NCBI RefSeq assembly: GCF_044594925.1
Contig: NZ_CP138991.1
Location: forward strand, 248,001-312,000
DNA from: Maribacter sp044594925
Lineage (GTDB): Bacteria > Bacteroidota > Bacteroidia > Flavobacteriales > Flavobacteriaceae
Length of the DNA stretch: 64,000 bases
Direction: 5' to 3'
Under the pieces are notes generated by a model. The model did no database searches and had not been told where the DNA came from. It was given only the letters and a program-made list of their open reading frames with translations. The first letter of the stretch is position 1. Every line of letters starts with the position of its first letter. The translations under genes and the position numbers were made by a program. This document shows positions 55,249 to 64,000 of this stretch, in pieces.

Positions 55249-55626
55249 TTATTGATTAATGCTACTTTCTATTGTTGTGAATTTGGCGTCTCCCCATAGA
55301 CCTTCTATGTCATAGAATTCGCGAATTTGTTTTTGAAAGACATGGACAACTACGTTGACGTAATCCATTAGTATCCATTCCGCATTGTCCTCGCCTTCTA
55401 CGTGCCAAGGTTTGTCCTGAATAGCTTTACTAACTGTTTTTTGGATAGAGCCTACTATAGCGTTTACGTGCGTATTAGAAGTACCATTACAAATGATAAA
55501 GTAGTCGCAGACGGTGTTCTCAATTTCCCTTAGGTCAAGTAAATTTATATGTTGCCCCTTTACTTCTTCAATACCTTGTAAAATTAAAGTGATTAACTCA
55601 TCAGCGCTAGCTTTCTTTTTCTGCAT
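55249..55626 (-). CDS. rsfS: Ribosomal silencing factor RsfS
   Basis: 125 residues with the RsfS/Iojap domain: VKGQHINLLDLREIENTVCD, YFIICNGTSNTHVNAIVGSI, DKPWHVEGEDNAEWILMDYV and VVVHVFQKQIREFYDIEGLW. It binds ribosomal protein L14 and blocks subunit joining when nutrients are low. It is the first gene of the rsfS-ftsH-LUD-cdsA-psd-ACBP series and diverges from birA. Confidence 0.95.
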   Translation of the reverse strand: MQKKKASADELITLILQGIEEVKGQHINLLDLREIENTVCDYFIICNGTSNTHVNAIVGSIQKTVSKAIQDKPWHVEGEDNAEWILMDYVNVVVHVFQKQIREFYDIEGLWGDAKFTTIESSINQ

Positions 55627-55645
55627 TCAAAAATTTTTGTTTCTA

Positions 55646-55653
55646 CAAAGTTA
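55646..55653 (-). promoter_or_regulatory. Putative -7 box of the rsfS operon
   Basis: TAACTTTG on the minus strand matches TAnnTTTG, 19 bp before the rsfS start at 55626. No clear -33 TTG follows at the usual spacing. Confidence 0.35.
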
Positions 55654-55719
55654 TTGTTTTTTTGTTCTTTTAAGGGTAGTTTTTAACAATAGATTAAAGA
55701 TTGCTAAAACCACTTGTAA

Positions 55720-56451
55720 ATGCAAATAATCAAACTTAGTGCCACGGAGTCTACAAACACTTATTTGAAGGAATTGGCATCGGTGAAAAACTTAGCGGAT
55801 TTAACGGTAGTCGTTACAGAAAACCAAACAAAGGGTAGGGGGCAGATGAACGGTTTATGGGAGTCTGAGCAAGGTAAAAACCTCACTTTTAGTGTTTTAA
55901 AAAAAATAAATAATCTTGCGATTCAAGATCAGTTCTTGATTAGTATCTGTGTTTCCTTGGCGGTTTATAAGACCTTGATAGCTCTAAAAATACCTGATGT
56001 CAAGGTGAAATGGCCTAACGACATTCTGTCAGGTAATTTTAAGATTTGCGGTATTCTTATTGAAAATAGTATTTCAGGATTCCGAATTACTTCTTCGGTT
56101 ATTGGTATTGGCTTAAATGTGAATCAAATAACTTTTGAAAATCAACCTAAAGCTGCCTCCTTATATTCTCTATTAGGGAAAGAGATAGATTTAGAAAACC
56201 TTTTGAAAACTATTCTGACCAATCTTGAGGTGTATCTTTCAAATATCAGTTCTAATAATTGGAATAGCTTGTTATATGAATACCATCCCATTTTATTCAA
56301 AAAAGATATGTTGTCCCAATTTGTTTTAGAGAACGATACGGTATTTTCGGGTACCATTCTAGGTGTTACCAAAGAAGGTAAATTAAGGATACGATTAGAA
56401 GGTGATAGAGTCCGTGAGTTTGCCCTTAAAGAAATAAGTTTGCGATACTAA
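55720..56451 (+). CDS. birA: Biotin--[acetyl-CoA carboxylase] ligase
   Basis: 243 residues. The biotin ligase core is present: ATESTNTYLKELAS, TKGRGQMNGLWESEQGKNLT (the GRGxxGxxW adenylate-binding loop), KVKWPNDILSGNFKICGILI (with the catalytic lysine) and VIGIGLNVNQ. It has no N-terminal helix-turn-helix, so unlike E. coli BirA it cannot repress transcription by a fused domain. It biotinylates the carboxyl carrier protein. The 3' end overlaps the convergent SRPBCC gene by 4 bp. Confidence 0.93.
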   Translation: MQIIKLSATESTNTYLKELASVKNLADLTVVVTENQTKGRGQMNGLWESEQGKNLTFSVLKKINNLAIQDQFLISICVSLAVYKTLIALKIPDVKVKWPNDILSGNFKICGILIENSISGFRITSSVIGIGLNVNQITFENQPKAASLYSLLGKEIDLENLLKTILTNLEVYLSNISSNNWNSLLYEYHPILFKKDMLSQFVLENDTVFSGTILGVTKEGKLRIRLEGDRVREFALKEISLRY

Positions 56452-56840
56452 ATTTTAGCCAGATTTGTGGCGAGTGTATTAATAAAATTGGTGATGGGAT
56501 TTTTTATCATCATGGCCATCATAGCATTAAACTCACCATTGAAGCTAAGAACTACTTCGCTTTCTTCGCTTTGCGTTTCAAGAATATCTGCAGTTAGTGT
56601 AAAAGGTAATTTTTCACTTGCGGCACCCAATACTATTTGATTATGAGGAGTTTCTGTTTTTCGCTCCAGTACAATTTCCGGCATTCCTTTTAAAGCAAAA
56701 AGAAATCTATTTTCATTTAGAACTTCGAATTTATCTATGTTCTCTGGCATTAATTGTTCAAAATTTGACAAATCGCTCAAAAATTTAAAAGTTGCTATTT
56801 GACTTTTATTTACGGCCGCTTTAGGTGTTTCTATAAACAT
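56448..56840 (-). CDS. SRPBCC-like small protein
   Basis: 130 residues. The layout, FIETPKAAVNKSQIATFKFL, LSNFEQLMPENIDKFEVLN, then alternating strands and a long C-terminal helix (NPITNFINTLATNLAKI), fits the START/SRPBCC fold of small ligand-binding proteins. No ligand can be named. It follows pyrE with a 3-bp gap on the same strand; this pairing recurs in flavobacteria and may be functional or only a shared transcript. Confidence 0.8.
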   Translation of the reverse strand: MFIETPKAAVNKSQIATFKFLSDLSNFEQLMPENIDKFEVLNENRFLFALKGMPEIVLERKTETPHNQIVLGAASEKLPFTLTADILETQSEESEVVLSFNGEFNAMMAMMIKNPITNFINTLATNLAKI

Positions 56841-56843
56841 ATT

Positions 56844-57485
56844 TTATTGTAACCATTCTGATGGCGCTACACGCCAATCTATTAATGTATGTAGTTGTTC
56901 TTCTTTTATGTAACCTGTTTCCGAGGCTTGTTCTATAAGATATTCATAGCTGCTTAGTGTATGAAGTTCAATATCTTTATCACTAAAATTCTTCACCGCA
57001 ACATCAAAACCATAGGTAAAGATGGCCAGCATGCCCTTGACCTTAGCATTCTGTTCTTTTAAGGCCGCTACCGCGTTTAAACTGCTTTTGCCCGTGCTAA
57101 TTAAGTCCTCGATTACGACTACGGTCTGGTTTGCCTCCAACTGTCCCTCAATCTGATTTTTTCTTCCATGGGACTTGGGTTCTGGTCTAACATAAATAAA
57201 CGGTAGACCTAATACGTCTGCCACTAAAACTCCCATTCCAATAGCTCCCGTGGCCACGCCTGCTATTACATCTGGCTTACCATAAAGTGTTTCTACTTGC
57301 TTTGCAATTTCTTCGCTGATATACTTTCTTATAGTAGGATAAGATAATAAAATTCTATTGTCGCAATATATAGGAGATTTCCAGCCTGATGCCCAAGAAA
57401 AAGGATTTTCGGGATTCAATTTTATTGCATTAATTTGCAGCAGGAGTTCCGCTGTTTTTTTAGCCGTGTTCTTGTCTAAAACCAT
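56844..57485 (-). CDS. pyrE: Orotate phosphoribosyltransferase
   Basis: 213 residues. Landmarks: NPFSWASGWKSPIYCDNRIL near the N-terminus, GVATGAIGMGVLVADVLGLP, YVRPEPKSHGRKNQIEG (catalytic lysine loop) and the PRPP motif VVVIEDLISTGKSS. It makes orotidine 5'-phosphate from orotate and PRPP in pyrimidine synthesis. Its ATG shares bases with a possible ATG of the divergent NUDIX gene (CATG at 57483-57486), so the two genes have no gap. Confidence 0.95.
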   Translation of the reverse strand: MVLDKNTAKKTAELLLQINAIKLNPENPFSWASGWKSPIYCDNRILLSYPTIRKYISEEIAKQVETLYGKPDVIAGVATGAIGMGVLVADVLGLPFIYVRPEPKSHGRKNQIEGQLEANQTVVVIEDLISTGKSSLNAVAALKEQNAKVKGMLAIFTYGFDVAVKNFSDKDIELHTLSSYEYLIEQASETGYIKEEQLHTLIDWRVAPSEWLQ

Positions 57486-57492
57486 GACGCAA

Positions 57493-58083
57493 ATGTATAA
57501 AGTTTTTGTTAATGAATTGCCCTTGATATTGACAAATAAACTCTCTGAAACATCCGACGGCGAGTATTTTCTATTAAATCAAGAGTCTATACTGGCAGCG
57601 ATCAAAGCGTTGAAAAAGAAAAAACTTGCTATAGCTTACATATATCACCCTAACCATGAGGAAATTCTAAAGAAATTTACCCAAGAAATACCTATGATCG
57701 TTGCTGCCGGTGGTGTAGTAACCAACCAAAAGGGAAAAGTGCTTTTTATTTATCGGAATGATAAGTGGGACTTGCCCAAAGGTAAATTGGATAAAGGGGA
57801 GTCTATTGAAGCTTGTGCCGTAAGAGAGGTAATGGAGGAAACCGGTGTTGAAGGGCTTCGGATAGAGAATTTTTTACGTACCACATACCATGTTTTTAAC
57901 AATTCTGGTAAACCAACCTTAAAACAGGTACATTGGTACGCCATGAAGACAGACTATACCGGTAAGCTTAAACCAGAAAAAAAGGAAGGAATTGTTAAAG
58001 TAAAATGGAAAGGTCCCAATAAAATTCAGAAGGCATTGCAGAATTCCTATAACAATATCAAAATTTTATTTGAAGGGGATTAG
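57493..58083 (+). CDS. NUDIX hydrolase
   Basis: 196 residues from ATG 57493 (MYKVFVNELPLILTN is the usual start of this flavobacterial family); an ATG at 57484 adds three residues. The N-terminal 80 residues are a family-specific domain. The Nudix box is GKLDKGESIEACAVREVMEE followed by TGV, fitting Gx5Ex7REUxEExGU. A strand KPTLKQVHWYAMKT follows. The substrate is probably a nucleotide diphosphate but cannot be fixed. The gene diverges from pyrE and ends 17 bp from the convergent M14 gene. Confidence 0.9.
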   Translation: MYKVFVNELPLILTNKLSETSDGEYFLLNQESILAAIKALKKKKLAIAYIYHPNHEEILKKFTQEIPMIVAAGGVVTNQKGKVLFIYRNDKWDLPKGKLDKGESIEACAVREVMEETGVEGLRIENFLRTTYHVFNNSGKPTLKQVHWYAMKTDYTGKLKPEKKEGIVKVKWKGPNKIQKALQNSYNNIKILFEGD

Positions 58084-58100
58084 ACCTAGCTGTATAAGCA

Positions 58101-59849
58101 CTAGTTCTTGGGAAAACGATACACAGGGTATTGCATATGGGCCTCTTCATAATGTTTAGACTTTTCAAAAAGCCATTCTAATTGGGCATACCAATTTTCT
58201 GAAAATTCTAATTTTTGCACTTTCTTTAATTGAAACTCACGATTGATTATACTGTCCTTTTGTAAGATTTCTAGGGCACTATCCTCAAATACGTAAGGTG
58301 AAAAACCTTCTTTTTGTTGGAGGATCGTATCGAAAAAATTCCAATTAAAAAATGAATCCGGTGCGGTAGGTTCTAAGGTTTCTAGGATGTATCTAAAACC
58401 TTGCTGATTCGTAGGTACCCAAATATCATCTTTTCTAAACTGCACTTCACGAAGTTCTGAACCGACTTTAGTATTGAAATGTAGGTAGTGTCCCTCATAG
58501 GGGTTCTGCGCGGTTTTATAATCTAAAACCCTATAAGTCTCTACTTTTAATGTGGTGTCGTTTTCAAAAATAGTATATTCGATATTGTTGATATCTAGTA
58601 AATCTGTTACCTTCTTCCATTGCTTTGGGATAATATATGCTTCAGGTATTTTTACGGAATCCGAGGGAATAAAATAATCCTGATAGTTCACTTCTTTTGT
58701 AAAAGGAGCTGCTCTATCGAATTTTAATCTAGGAAACCCTGTCACCGCACTTATAATGGTATCCGCCTCAAAACCTTTAAAATTCAGAATAGAATTTTTA
58801 GTTGTATCTACTTGCCATTGAACAGGGTAATACTCCCAGTCTAAATGTCGTTGTTCCGCTTCATCTCTTAACTTTTTAATTTTTTCACCATCATTTTCGG
58901 CAATAGCTAGCATTTTTCTCATCAGTTCATAGGTACCGTCTACCCTTTTTTTATAGGGCTTTAGCATATGGGTTTCTACCATCATACCTAAGGTATTCCA
59001 TAAGGTAGTATAACCTGTAGAATATCTTGGATGGTCCATAAATTGTTGAAATCCCGTCTCTGGTGGCTTGTTAAATACGTTAACATACGGTGTTATGTCC
59101 CAACCCGAAGTTGTTAAAGAATCTTGTAAGGCCGGCATTAATGATTTATTTAAATATGCTCCAAGTTCTCCGCCTAGTTTATTGTGCTGTGTAAAAAGAT
59201 GAGTAAGCGTATATTGGTAATCTGCACCATTGCTTACATGATTATCGATAAAAACATCGGGTTTGACCAAATGAAAAATTTGGGCGAAAGTCCTAGCGTT
59301 TTTTGTGTCGCTTTTAATAAAGTCCCTGTTTAAATCAAAATTTCTGGAGTTTCCTCTAAACCCATAGGATTTTGGGCCATTTTGATTTGCCCTACTATAG
59401 GAATTTCTGTTTAAGGCGCCACCAACGTTATATATGGGGATACTTACCACAACCGTTTTTTCTAGCGGTTTAATTTTTCCACTGGCCAAATCTCTGAACA
59501 ACATCATTGTTGCATCTATACCATCGCTTTCTCCCGGATGAATTCCATTGTTAATTAGAACAATAGCATTTTCTTCACCGATTTTATTAAAATTAAAACT
59601 CCCTTCTTCATTGTAGGTTACAATATGTAAAGGTTCTCCACTATCCGTTTCTCCGATGGTCTGCATATTTATTTCTGGAAATTCCTTTGCTAGGGCCATG
59701 TAAAACTCCAGGACTTCTTCATAGGTGCCCGTTTCCGTACCGTTAGAAGTTTCGAAAGCAGTGGGAAAATCAAGTGCTATCTCTTCAGGTTTTTTTTCGC
59801 AAGAATAGAAAATCAGTAGAAAAGAAAAAAGAACGATTACCTGCTTCAT
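58101..59849 (-). CDS. M14-family zinc carboxypeptidase, probable lipoprotein
   Basis: 582 residues. A lipoprotein signal (VIVLFSFLLIFYSC, lipidated Cys17) points to outer- or inner-membrane anchoring. The M14 zinc ligands are NNGIHPGESDGID (H104, E107) and IDNHVSNGADYQY for the second histidine, with VETHMLKPYKKRVDG for the catalytic glutamate. The C-terminal half (about 330-582) is a family-specific beta-rich region. It may cleave peptides or cell-wall peptides; the substrate is unknown. Confidence 0.9.
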   Translation of the reverse strand: MKQVIVLFSFLLIFYSCEKKPEEIALDFPTAFETSNGTETGTYEEVLEFYMALAKEFPEINMQTIGETDSGEPLHIVTYNEEGSFNFNKIGEENAIVLINNGIHPGESDGIDATMMLFRDLASGKIKPLEKTVVVSIPIYNVGGALNRNSYSRANQNGPKSYGFRGNSRNFDLNRDFIKSDTKNARTFAQIFHLVKPDVFIDNHVSNGADYQYTLTHLFTQHNKLGGELGAYLNKSLMPALQDSLTTSGWDITPYVNVFNKPPETGFQQFMDHPRYSTGYTTLWNTLGMMVETHMLKPYKKRVDGTYELMRKMLAIAENDGEKIKKLRDEAEQRHLDWEYYPVQWQVDTTKNSILNFKGFEADTIISAVTGFPRLKFDRAAPFTKEVNYQDYFIPSDSVKIPEAYIIPKQWKKVTDLLDINNIEYTIFENDTTLKVETYRVLDYKTAQNPYEGHYLHFNTKVGSELREVQFRKDDIWVPTNQQGFRYILETLEPTAPDSFFNWNFFDTILQQKEGFSPYVFEDSALEILQKDSIINREFQLKKVQKLEFSENWYAQLEWLFEKSKHYEEAHMQYPVYRFPKN

Positions 59850-59922
59850 TTTTTACAGCTTTTTTTGAGAGGAACTCAAAATCATGAAATGTAAAAATAA
59901 TTAAAAATACAGACCGATGTAA

Positions 59923-60327
59923 TTAGGCAACCTTAGTTATTTGGGCAATTTCGTTAGCTCGTATAGGTTTATTATTGAACGTTATAAGATGATGGGTCCT
60001 GTTCTTAAAAGATTCCCACTTTTGAACATCATAAGGATCTATAGAAGAGGTAACAATGTTTACTCGTACTTTATGGGTGATTGGTAAGTTTAGAAAAGCC
60101 TCCAGAAACTGCCATCCATCCATTATCGGCATATTGATGTCCAGAAAAATGATGTCAGGTAGGCTTTGATTGTGCTTTAATTTTTCACATATATCATCAA
60201 ACGCTATTTTACCGTTCTTGTAGGTATCTATCTGTTCACAATCCACAGCAGCATTTAACATTTTCCGGATTCCGAAAACAGTTATCGGATCATCGTCCAC
60301 TATGCCTATGTACTTAATTTTTGTCAT
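59923..60327 (-). CDS. Stand-alone response regulator receiver protein
   Basis: 134 residues from ATG 60327; a longer frame from 60360 adds residues that are not part of the receiver fold. Acidic pocket YIGIVDDDPI, phospho-acceptor in PDIIFLDINMPIMDGWQF, the Thr/Ser switch in VNIVTSSIDPYD and a lysine-equivalent position in ITFNNKPI. There is no output domain. It overlaps the 3' end of the PAS kinase gene by 14 bp, so the kinase upstream is the likely phosphodonor. Output is probably by protein contact, as with CheY-like proteins. Confidence 0.9.
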   Translation of the reverse strand: MTKIKYIGIVDDDPITVFGIRKMLNAAVDCEQIDTYKNGKIAFDDICEKLKHNQSLPDIIFLDINMPIMDGWQFLEAFLNLPITHKVRVNIVTSSIDPYDVQKWESFKNRTHHLITFNNKPIRANEIAQITKVA

Positions 60328-62188
60328 TAAAAAATATATTAAATTTTGTACCCTGACCAACTTCGCTTTCTACCGTAATTTTTCCGCCCATAGCTTCAAC
60401 CTGGTTCTTGGTAATATACAAACCTATTCCACGGGCATCCTCATGACTATGAAAGGTTTTGTACATGCCAAACAACTTATTCCCATATTTTTTTAAATCT
60501 ATCCCCAAACCATTATCCTCTATACTCAATAAAACTTGTTTATCTAGCTTACTAACACTTAATGTTAGTTGTGGGTCGCGCTGAGGATGCTTGTATTTTA
60601 CTCCGTTGGTTATGAAATTTAGAAGAATACTCTCTAAATATGATGGTACCACATTTACCTTAAAGTTCTTGGGTATTTTCGTAATTATCTGCGCTTTGTT
60701 GTTCAATAAAAACCCAGATAAATTTTGTTTTACTTTGGTAACGGTATTAAAAAGCTTGGTCGGTTGTTTTGTTATATTTACATTAGAACTAATGGCTACC
60801 ACCTCGTTAAGATTGTCCAAGGTTTCCAGTAGGTTTCCAGAAGCATTCATCAGCATTTTAATTATACCTTCTTTTTCTTCCTCATTAGTTTCTTCGACTA
60901 AGAAGTTTAAAAGCATTGAAAAATTAGCGGAGTGCGATCTTAAGTTATGAGAGACTATATGAGCAAAGTTGATCAGTTTTTTGTTTTGTTGCGACGTTAC
61001 ATTGATAAGGTTTCTTAGTTCTTTTTCTTTTTGTTTAAGATCCGTAATATCTAAACTAATTCCTACCAATCCATAAGAATTTCCAGTATGATCGATCAGA
61101 GGTATCTTTGAACTTAAGAAAGCAGTCTCTGTGCCATCTTTTCTAATATTTACCGTTTCTTTACTAATAATAGGCTTTAATGTTTGTAATACCCTTAAAT
61201 CTTCTTCCCTTGATAACGTAGCGCTCCTTTCAGGATACAGGTCAAAATCGCTTTTGCCTAGGATTTCTTTTGGATCTTTAACACCAAGGTAATCACATTC
61301 TGCTTTGTTCGCTAGAATCTTTCTGGATTCTGTGTCCTTTATGTATACATTTAACGGAAGGTTGTCTATTAACGTTTTTAGAAGCTTTTCATTATTTTTA
61401 GTTTCTAAGTTTGAAATCACTTGTTCATCAATATCTTGAAAAGTTCCCATTAAACTTACCAATTTACGTTTCCTGTAAATAGCTTTTCCTGCAGCTCTGA
61501 CCCATTTCTCGGTACCTTTGGCGGTAATAATCTGTAGCTTCAGGTTCCACGGCGTGCCTTTTTCCATTGCTTCAAAAATGGCCATCGAAATCGCATTTCT
61601 GCTGTGCCCCTCTTTATAGAAATTTATACTCGTCTCAATGTTAGGTTTGTAATTTGTTTCAACCTCGTGAATGGTCTTTGTCATAGCGCACCATTCAACG
61701 GTATTTTCAATAATATTATATTCCCAACTACCGATTTGGGATATTTCCGATTGATGTTTTAGGAGCGATTCTACTTTATCAAGTTTAAGTTCACTACTAA
61801 TAGTATCCGTTATGTCGTTAGACTGGATGATAGCACCAATAATATTTTCTTTATCATCATACCATGAAGAGGTAGACCACTCAAACCATTTTTCAACCCC
61901 AGTTTCCGTCACTTTTTCAACACCCATTGGGCCAGATTTTCCATCAAAACAATTTTCTAAAACTTTTTTCCACTTTGTGCTTAGTTCTGGAAGTACAACA
62001 AAAAGGTTTTTCCCGAAAATATCCACTTCATTTTGACTAAAGATTCCTATCCATTTGTCTGAAGCGTGAACAATACTGAATGTCTTATCTATAAAGACAG
62101 TAGCACTAGGCAGCTGCTTAACCAGATAAGATGTAGATAAAGTCTTGGAACCTCTATTCATTCGATGTATTTTCTTACAATTATACAT
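60314..62188 (-). CDS. Soluble PAS-domain histidine kinase
   Basis: 624 residues, no transmembrane helix. Three PAS domains: about 17-130 (VFIDKTFSIVHASDKW), 140-260 (GSWEYNIIENTVEWC with a PAC motif WVRAAGKAIYRKRKLVSLMG) and 270-395 (NVYIKDTESRKILANK, LVGISLDITDLKQKE). The kinase core has the phospho-histidine in NFAHIVSHNLRSH, N-box NFITNGVKYKHP, DNGLGIDL and ARGIGLYITKNQVEAMGG. It is paralogous to the next kinase and overlaps the receiver gene downstream. It should sense a cytoplasmic or small diffusible signal; no cofactor-binding residues are evident. Confidence 0.9.
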   Translation of the reverse strand: MYNCKKIHRMNRGSKTLSTSYLVKQLPSATVFIDKTFSIVHASDKWIGIFSQNEVDIFGKNLFVVLPELSTKWKKVLENCFDGKSGPMGVEKVTETGVEKWFEWSTSSWYDDKENIIGAIIQSNDITDTISSELKLDKVESLLKHQSEISQIGSWEYNIIENTVEWCAMTKTIHEVETNYKPNIETSINFYKEGHSRNAISMAIFEAMEKGTPWNLKLQIITAKGTEKWVRAAGKAIYRKRKLVSLMGTFQDIDEQVISNLETKNNEKLLKTLIDNLPLNVYIKDTESRKILANKAECDYLGVKDPKEILGKSDFDLYPERSATLSREEDLRVLQTLKPIISKETVNIRKDGTETAFLSSKIPLIDHTGNSYGLVGISLDITDLKQKEKELRNLINVTSQQNKKLINFAHIVSHNLRSHSANFSMLLNFLVEETNEEEKEGIIKMLMNASGNLLETLDNLNEVVAISSNVNITKQPTKLFNTVTKVKQNLSGFLLNNKAQIITKIPKNFKVNVVPSYLESILLNFITNGVKYKHPQRDPQLTLSVSKLDKQVLLSIEDNGLGIDLKKYGNKLFGMYKTFHSHEDARGIGLYITKNQVEAMGGKITVESEVGQGTKFNIFFNDKN

Positions 62189-62247
62189 TTATAGTACTGC
62201 CATTTTAAATGTTTGTTGTGAAATGTAGTATTGTTGTTGTATAAAAG

Positions 62248-64000
62248 TTATGAATTACTAAATGATATTCTAAAGGTAGTACCTTGCCCTGAGGTACTCA
62301 AAGCATCGATTTTACCATTCATAGATTCAATTTGCTGTTTGGTAATGTATAGTCCAATACCATTACCATTATTTTCTTTGTGGAATGTTTGGTATAAGCC
62401 AAAAAGCTTATCGCCAAATTTTTCCATATCTATTCCCATACCGTTATCCTCTATACTTAATGTGGTATACGCTTTAGTTTTTTGAACGCTAAGGATAATG
62501 ATAGGAGCTTTATCTGGCTTACTGTATTTTATGGCATTGGTCAAACAATTTGTAAGAATACTATCTAAATACGCGGGTAAAGCTTTTACTTTAACACTAT
62601 CTGGAATTTCATTAATAATCTTTCCGTTATTTTGTTTTAAAAGTCCCATTAAATTTTGCTCTACATGAAACAGGTGCTCATTCAATGAAATATCTTTTTT
62701 CTCCTTGTTTGCATTAGTCTTTATGGCAACAACTTCCCTTAGTCCTTTAATTGTTTCGGATAAATTATCTGAGGCATTGAAAAGCATTTCCATTAATTTC
62801 TTACGCTCACTTTCGCCAACTTCCTTATCCAAAAAGTTTAGAAGAAGGGAAAAATTAGTAGTATGCGCTTTTAAATTATGGGATACCATATGTGCAAAAT
62901 TGAGTAGACGCTCATTTTTTTGCGTGGCATCTTTCAAAAGTTTTTTGATTCTTTTTTCTTTTTCTATAACGGGTGTAAGGTTCTCTATTGTAGTAAGTAC
63001 ATTAAAACCTCCAGAGAAAGTTTCAATTCTTTTTCCGGATAGGCGTAATGTTAATTTTTTTCCATCCTTATTGTAAAAAACTGTTTCTACCGGTGTAAAC
63101 GCGCCCTTTTTCTTTAGCTGCTTTGCTAAGTTAATACTGCTCTTCTTTAAAGATTCACTTATAAAACCTTTAAAAGTCTTTCCTTTGAAATAGTCCGTTT
63201 CGTAACCCGCAAGTTTTGCAAAAGCTTCATTTGCAGCAATAATTTTACCTGTATTAAAATCACTTAAGATTAATCCAAAAGCTACTTGATCAAAAAAGGT
63301 ATTCTGATGCCTTTCCAATCTGTTCAACGACTGCTCATAGGTTGCAGTAATATCTTGTACCGTCCCTATTACACGGACACAAATACCATCTTTATATTTT
63401 GGTCTCCCGATTGAGTTTACCCAAATGGTACTCCCATCTCCTCGCATTAATTGCAGGTTTTCGTTCCAAGGTTTACCGGTGATAATGGCTTCCTTTACTT
63501 TCTGTTTTATAGTATCTCTAGAAGTACCTTCCTTGTAAAAGGCCAGCGCACCGTCTAAACTGGGTTTAAAATCATTACTTACTCCGTAAATAGAATGGAC
63601 AATTGGAGACCACTGTAATTGCTCTTCGTTTATTAAATATTCCCAGCTACCTATCTTGGCAATTTTCCCTTTCTGATTTAGAATTAATTTAGTGCGTTTT
63701 AATTCTAACTCTAATTTTCTACTTTTAGATATATTATCTACTTTAAGAATAACACCGATTATATTGCCATAACCATCTTTCCACGGATTCAAATCCCAAA
63801 CAAGGTTATTTTCGGAGCTCTTTGAGTTAGATTGATTATCAATAATCTTGATATCCTTTAAGCCATCAATGCAATATTTTAATTTTGTATCCCAATCTTT
63901 TGAAAATCTAGGAAAGAGGTCAAATAGATGACGTCCGGTTAAATCATTTTCTTGGAAATCAAATTTTTTAAACCAATTAGGCGATGCACTGACCAAATTA
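62248..64000 (-). CDS. PAS-domain histidine kinase, N-terminus outside window
   Basis: The frame is open at the right edge. A TTG at 63996 looks like a start but corresponds to an internal residue of the first PAS domain when compared with the paralogue (LVSASPNWF against IVHASDKWI). At least 583 residues are seen: part of PAS 1, PAS 2 (GSWEYLINEEQLQW, WVNSIGRPKYKDGICVRVIG), PAS 3 (FGLILSDFNTGKIIAANEAF), and kinase core LNFAHMVSHNLKAH, N-box NCLTNAIKYSKPD, DNGMGIDM, NGNGIGLYITKQQIESMNG. No receiver or membrane segment in the visible part. The 60-bp gap to the next kinase gene suggests a shared transcript. Confidence 0.9.
   Translation of the reverse strand, partial: NLVSASPNWFKKFDFQENDLTGRHLFDLFPRFSKDWDTKLKYCIDGLKDIKIIDNQSNSKSSENNLVWDLNPWKDGYGNIIGVILKVDNISKSRKLELELKRTKLILNQKGKIAKIGSWEYLINEEQLQWSPIVHSIYGVSNDFKPSLDGALAFYKEGTSRDTIKQKVKEAIITGKPWNENLQLMRGDGSTIWVNSIGRPKYKDGICVRVIGTVQDITATYEQSLNRLERHQNTFFDQVAFGLILSDFNTGKIIAANEAFAKLAGYETDYFKGKTFKGFISESLKKSSINLAKQLKKKGAFTPVETVFYNKDGKKLTLRLSGKRIETFSGGFNVLTTIENLTPVIEKEKRIKKLLKDATQKNERLLNFAHMVSHNLKAHTTNFSLLLNFLDKEVGESERKKLMEMLFNASDNLSETIKGLREVVAIKTNANKEKKDISLNEHLFHVEQNLMGLLKQNNGKIINEIPDSVKVKALPAYLDSILTNCLTNAIKYSKPDKAPIIILSVQKTKAYTTLSIEDNGMGIDMEKFGDKLFGLYQTFHKENNGNGIGLYITKQQIESMNGKIDALSTSGQGTTFRISFSNS

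Noticed and set aside
63994..63996. TTG as start of the rightmost histidine kinase
   Set aside because: Comparison with the adjacent paralogue places it inside the first PAS domain, and no stop codon is seen before the window edge.

Overview
The window looks like the chromosome of a marine-type member of the Flavobacteriaceae (Bacteroidetes). The support is: a C-terminal type B sorting domain of the type IX secretion system on a giant surface protein, Bacteroidetes-type promoters (TTTTG, 18-19 bp, TAnnTTTG), an AT-rich background, and conserved flavobacterial gene pairs (rsfS-ftsH-LUD-cdsA-psd-ACBP; flavin reductase-DUF2256-CRY-DASH-FeS photolyase). The genus cannot be fixed from the sequence alone. 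No rRNA, tRNA, insertion sequence, prophage or CRISPR array was found.

Positions 1-25483 hold two giant genes, both on the minus strand, for secreted Calx-beta repeat proteins. The left one starts at 16605 and runs off the left edge, so it encodes at least 5535 residues; its C-terminus is not visible. It carries a 14-unit array of a 402-bp repeat and then a 366-bp array. The right one (16877-25483, 2868 residues) is complete. It has nine near-identical 348-bp repeats, three HYR/Ig-like modules and a gliding-motility/T9SS type B C-terminal domain. The two proteins share related modules outside the arrays. The arrays are near 50% G+C in sampled lines, against about 30% in sampled housekeeping genes. 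They are probably surface adhesins whose length can change in whole in-frame units.

Positions 25934-29576 are a minus-strand light-repair operon: flavin reductase, a 48-residue DUF2256 zinc-finger-like protein, a DASH cryptochrome and an iron-sulfur (6-4) photolyase-like protein. Next come kynurenine 3-monooxygenase, a DUF4174 secreted protein, a Nif3-like protein with a coiled-coil partner that has lost its zinc cysteines, and LpxK. These are followed by a GAPDH gene overlapping a TPR hybrid histidine kinase gene, then lipoyl synthase.

Positions 38741-40947 hold two ECF sigma factors, one with a RskA-type anti-sigma factor and one next to a small cysteine-rich membrane-anchored protein. Positions 41154-48111 hold murB, an aminotransferase, an aspartyl protease with a PDZ domain, a DUF1573 protein and valS. 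Positions 48195-50851 hold a secreted orphan, a sterol-desaturase-family membrane hydroxylase and a creatininase-family amidohydrolase.

Positions 50863-55626 form a tight minus-strand cluster for membrane biogenesis and quality control: RsfS, FtsH, a LUD protein, CdsA, Psd and an acyl-CoA-binding protein. After this come birA, a SRPBCC protein, pyrE and a NUDIX hydrolase whose gene starts divergently against pyrE, a lipoprotein M14 carboxypeptidase, and a signalling block of one stand-alone receiver protein and two paralogous PAS histidine kinases. The last kinase is cut by the right edge.
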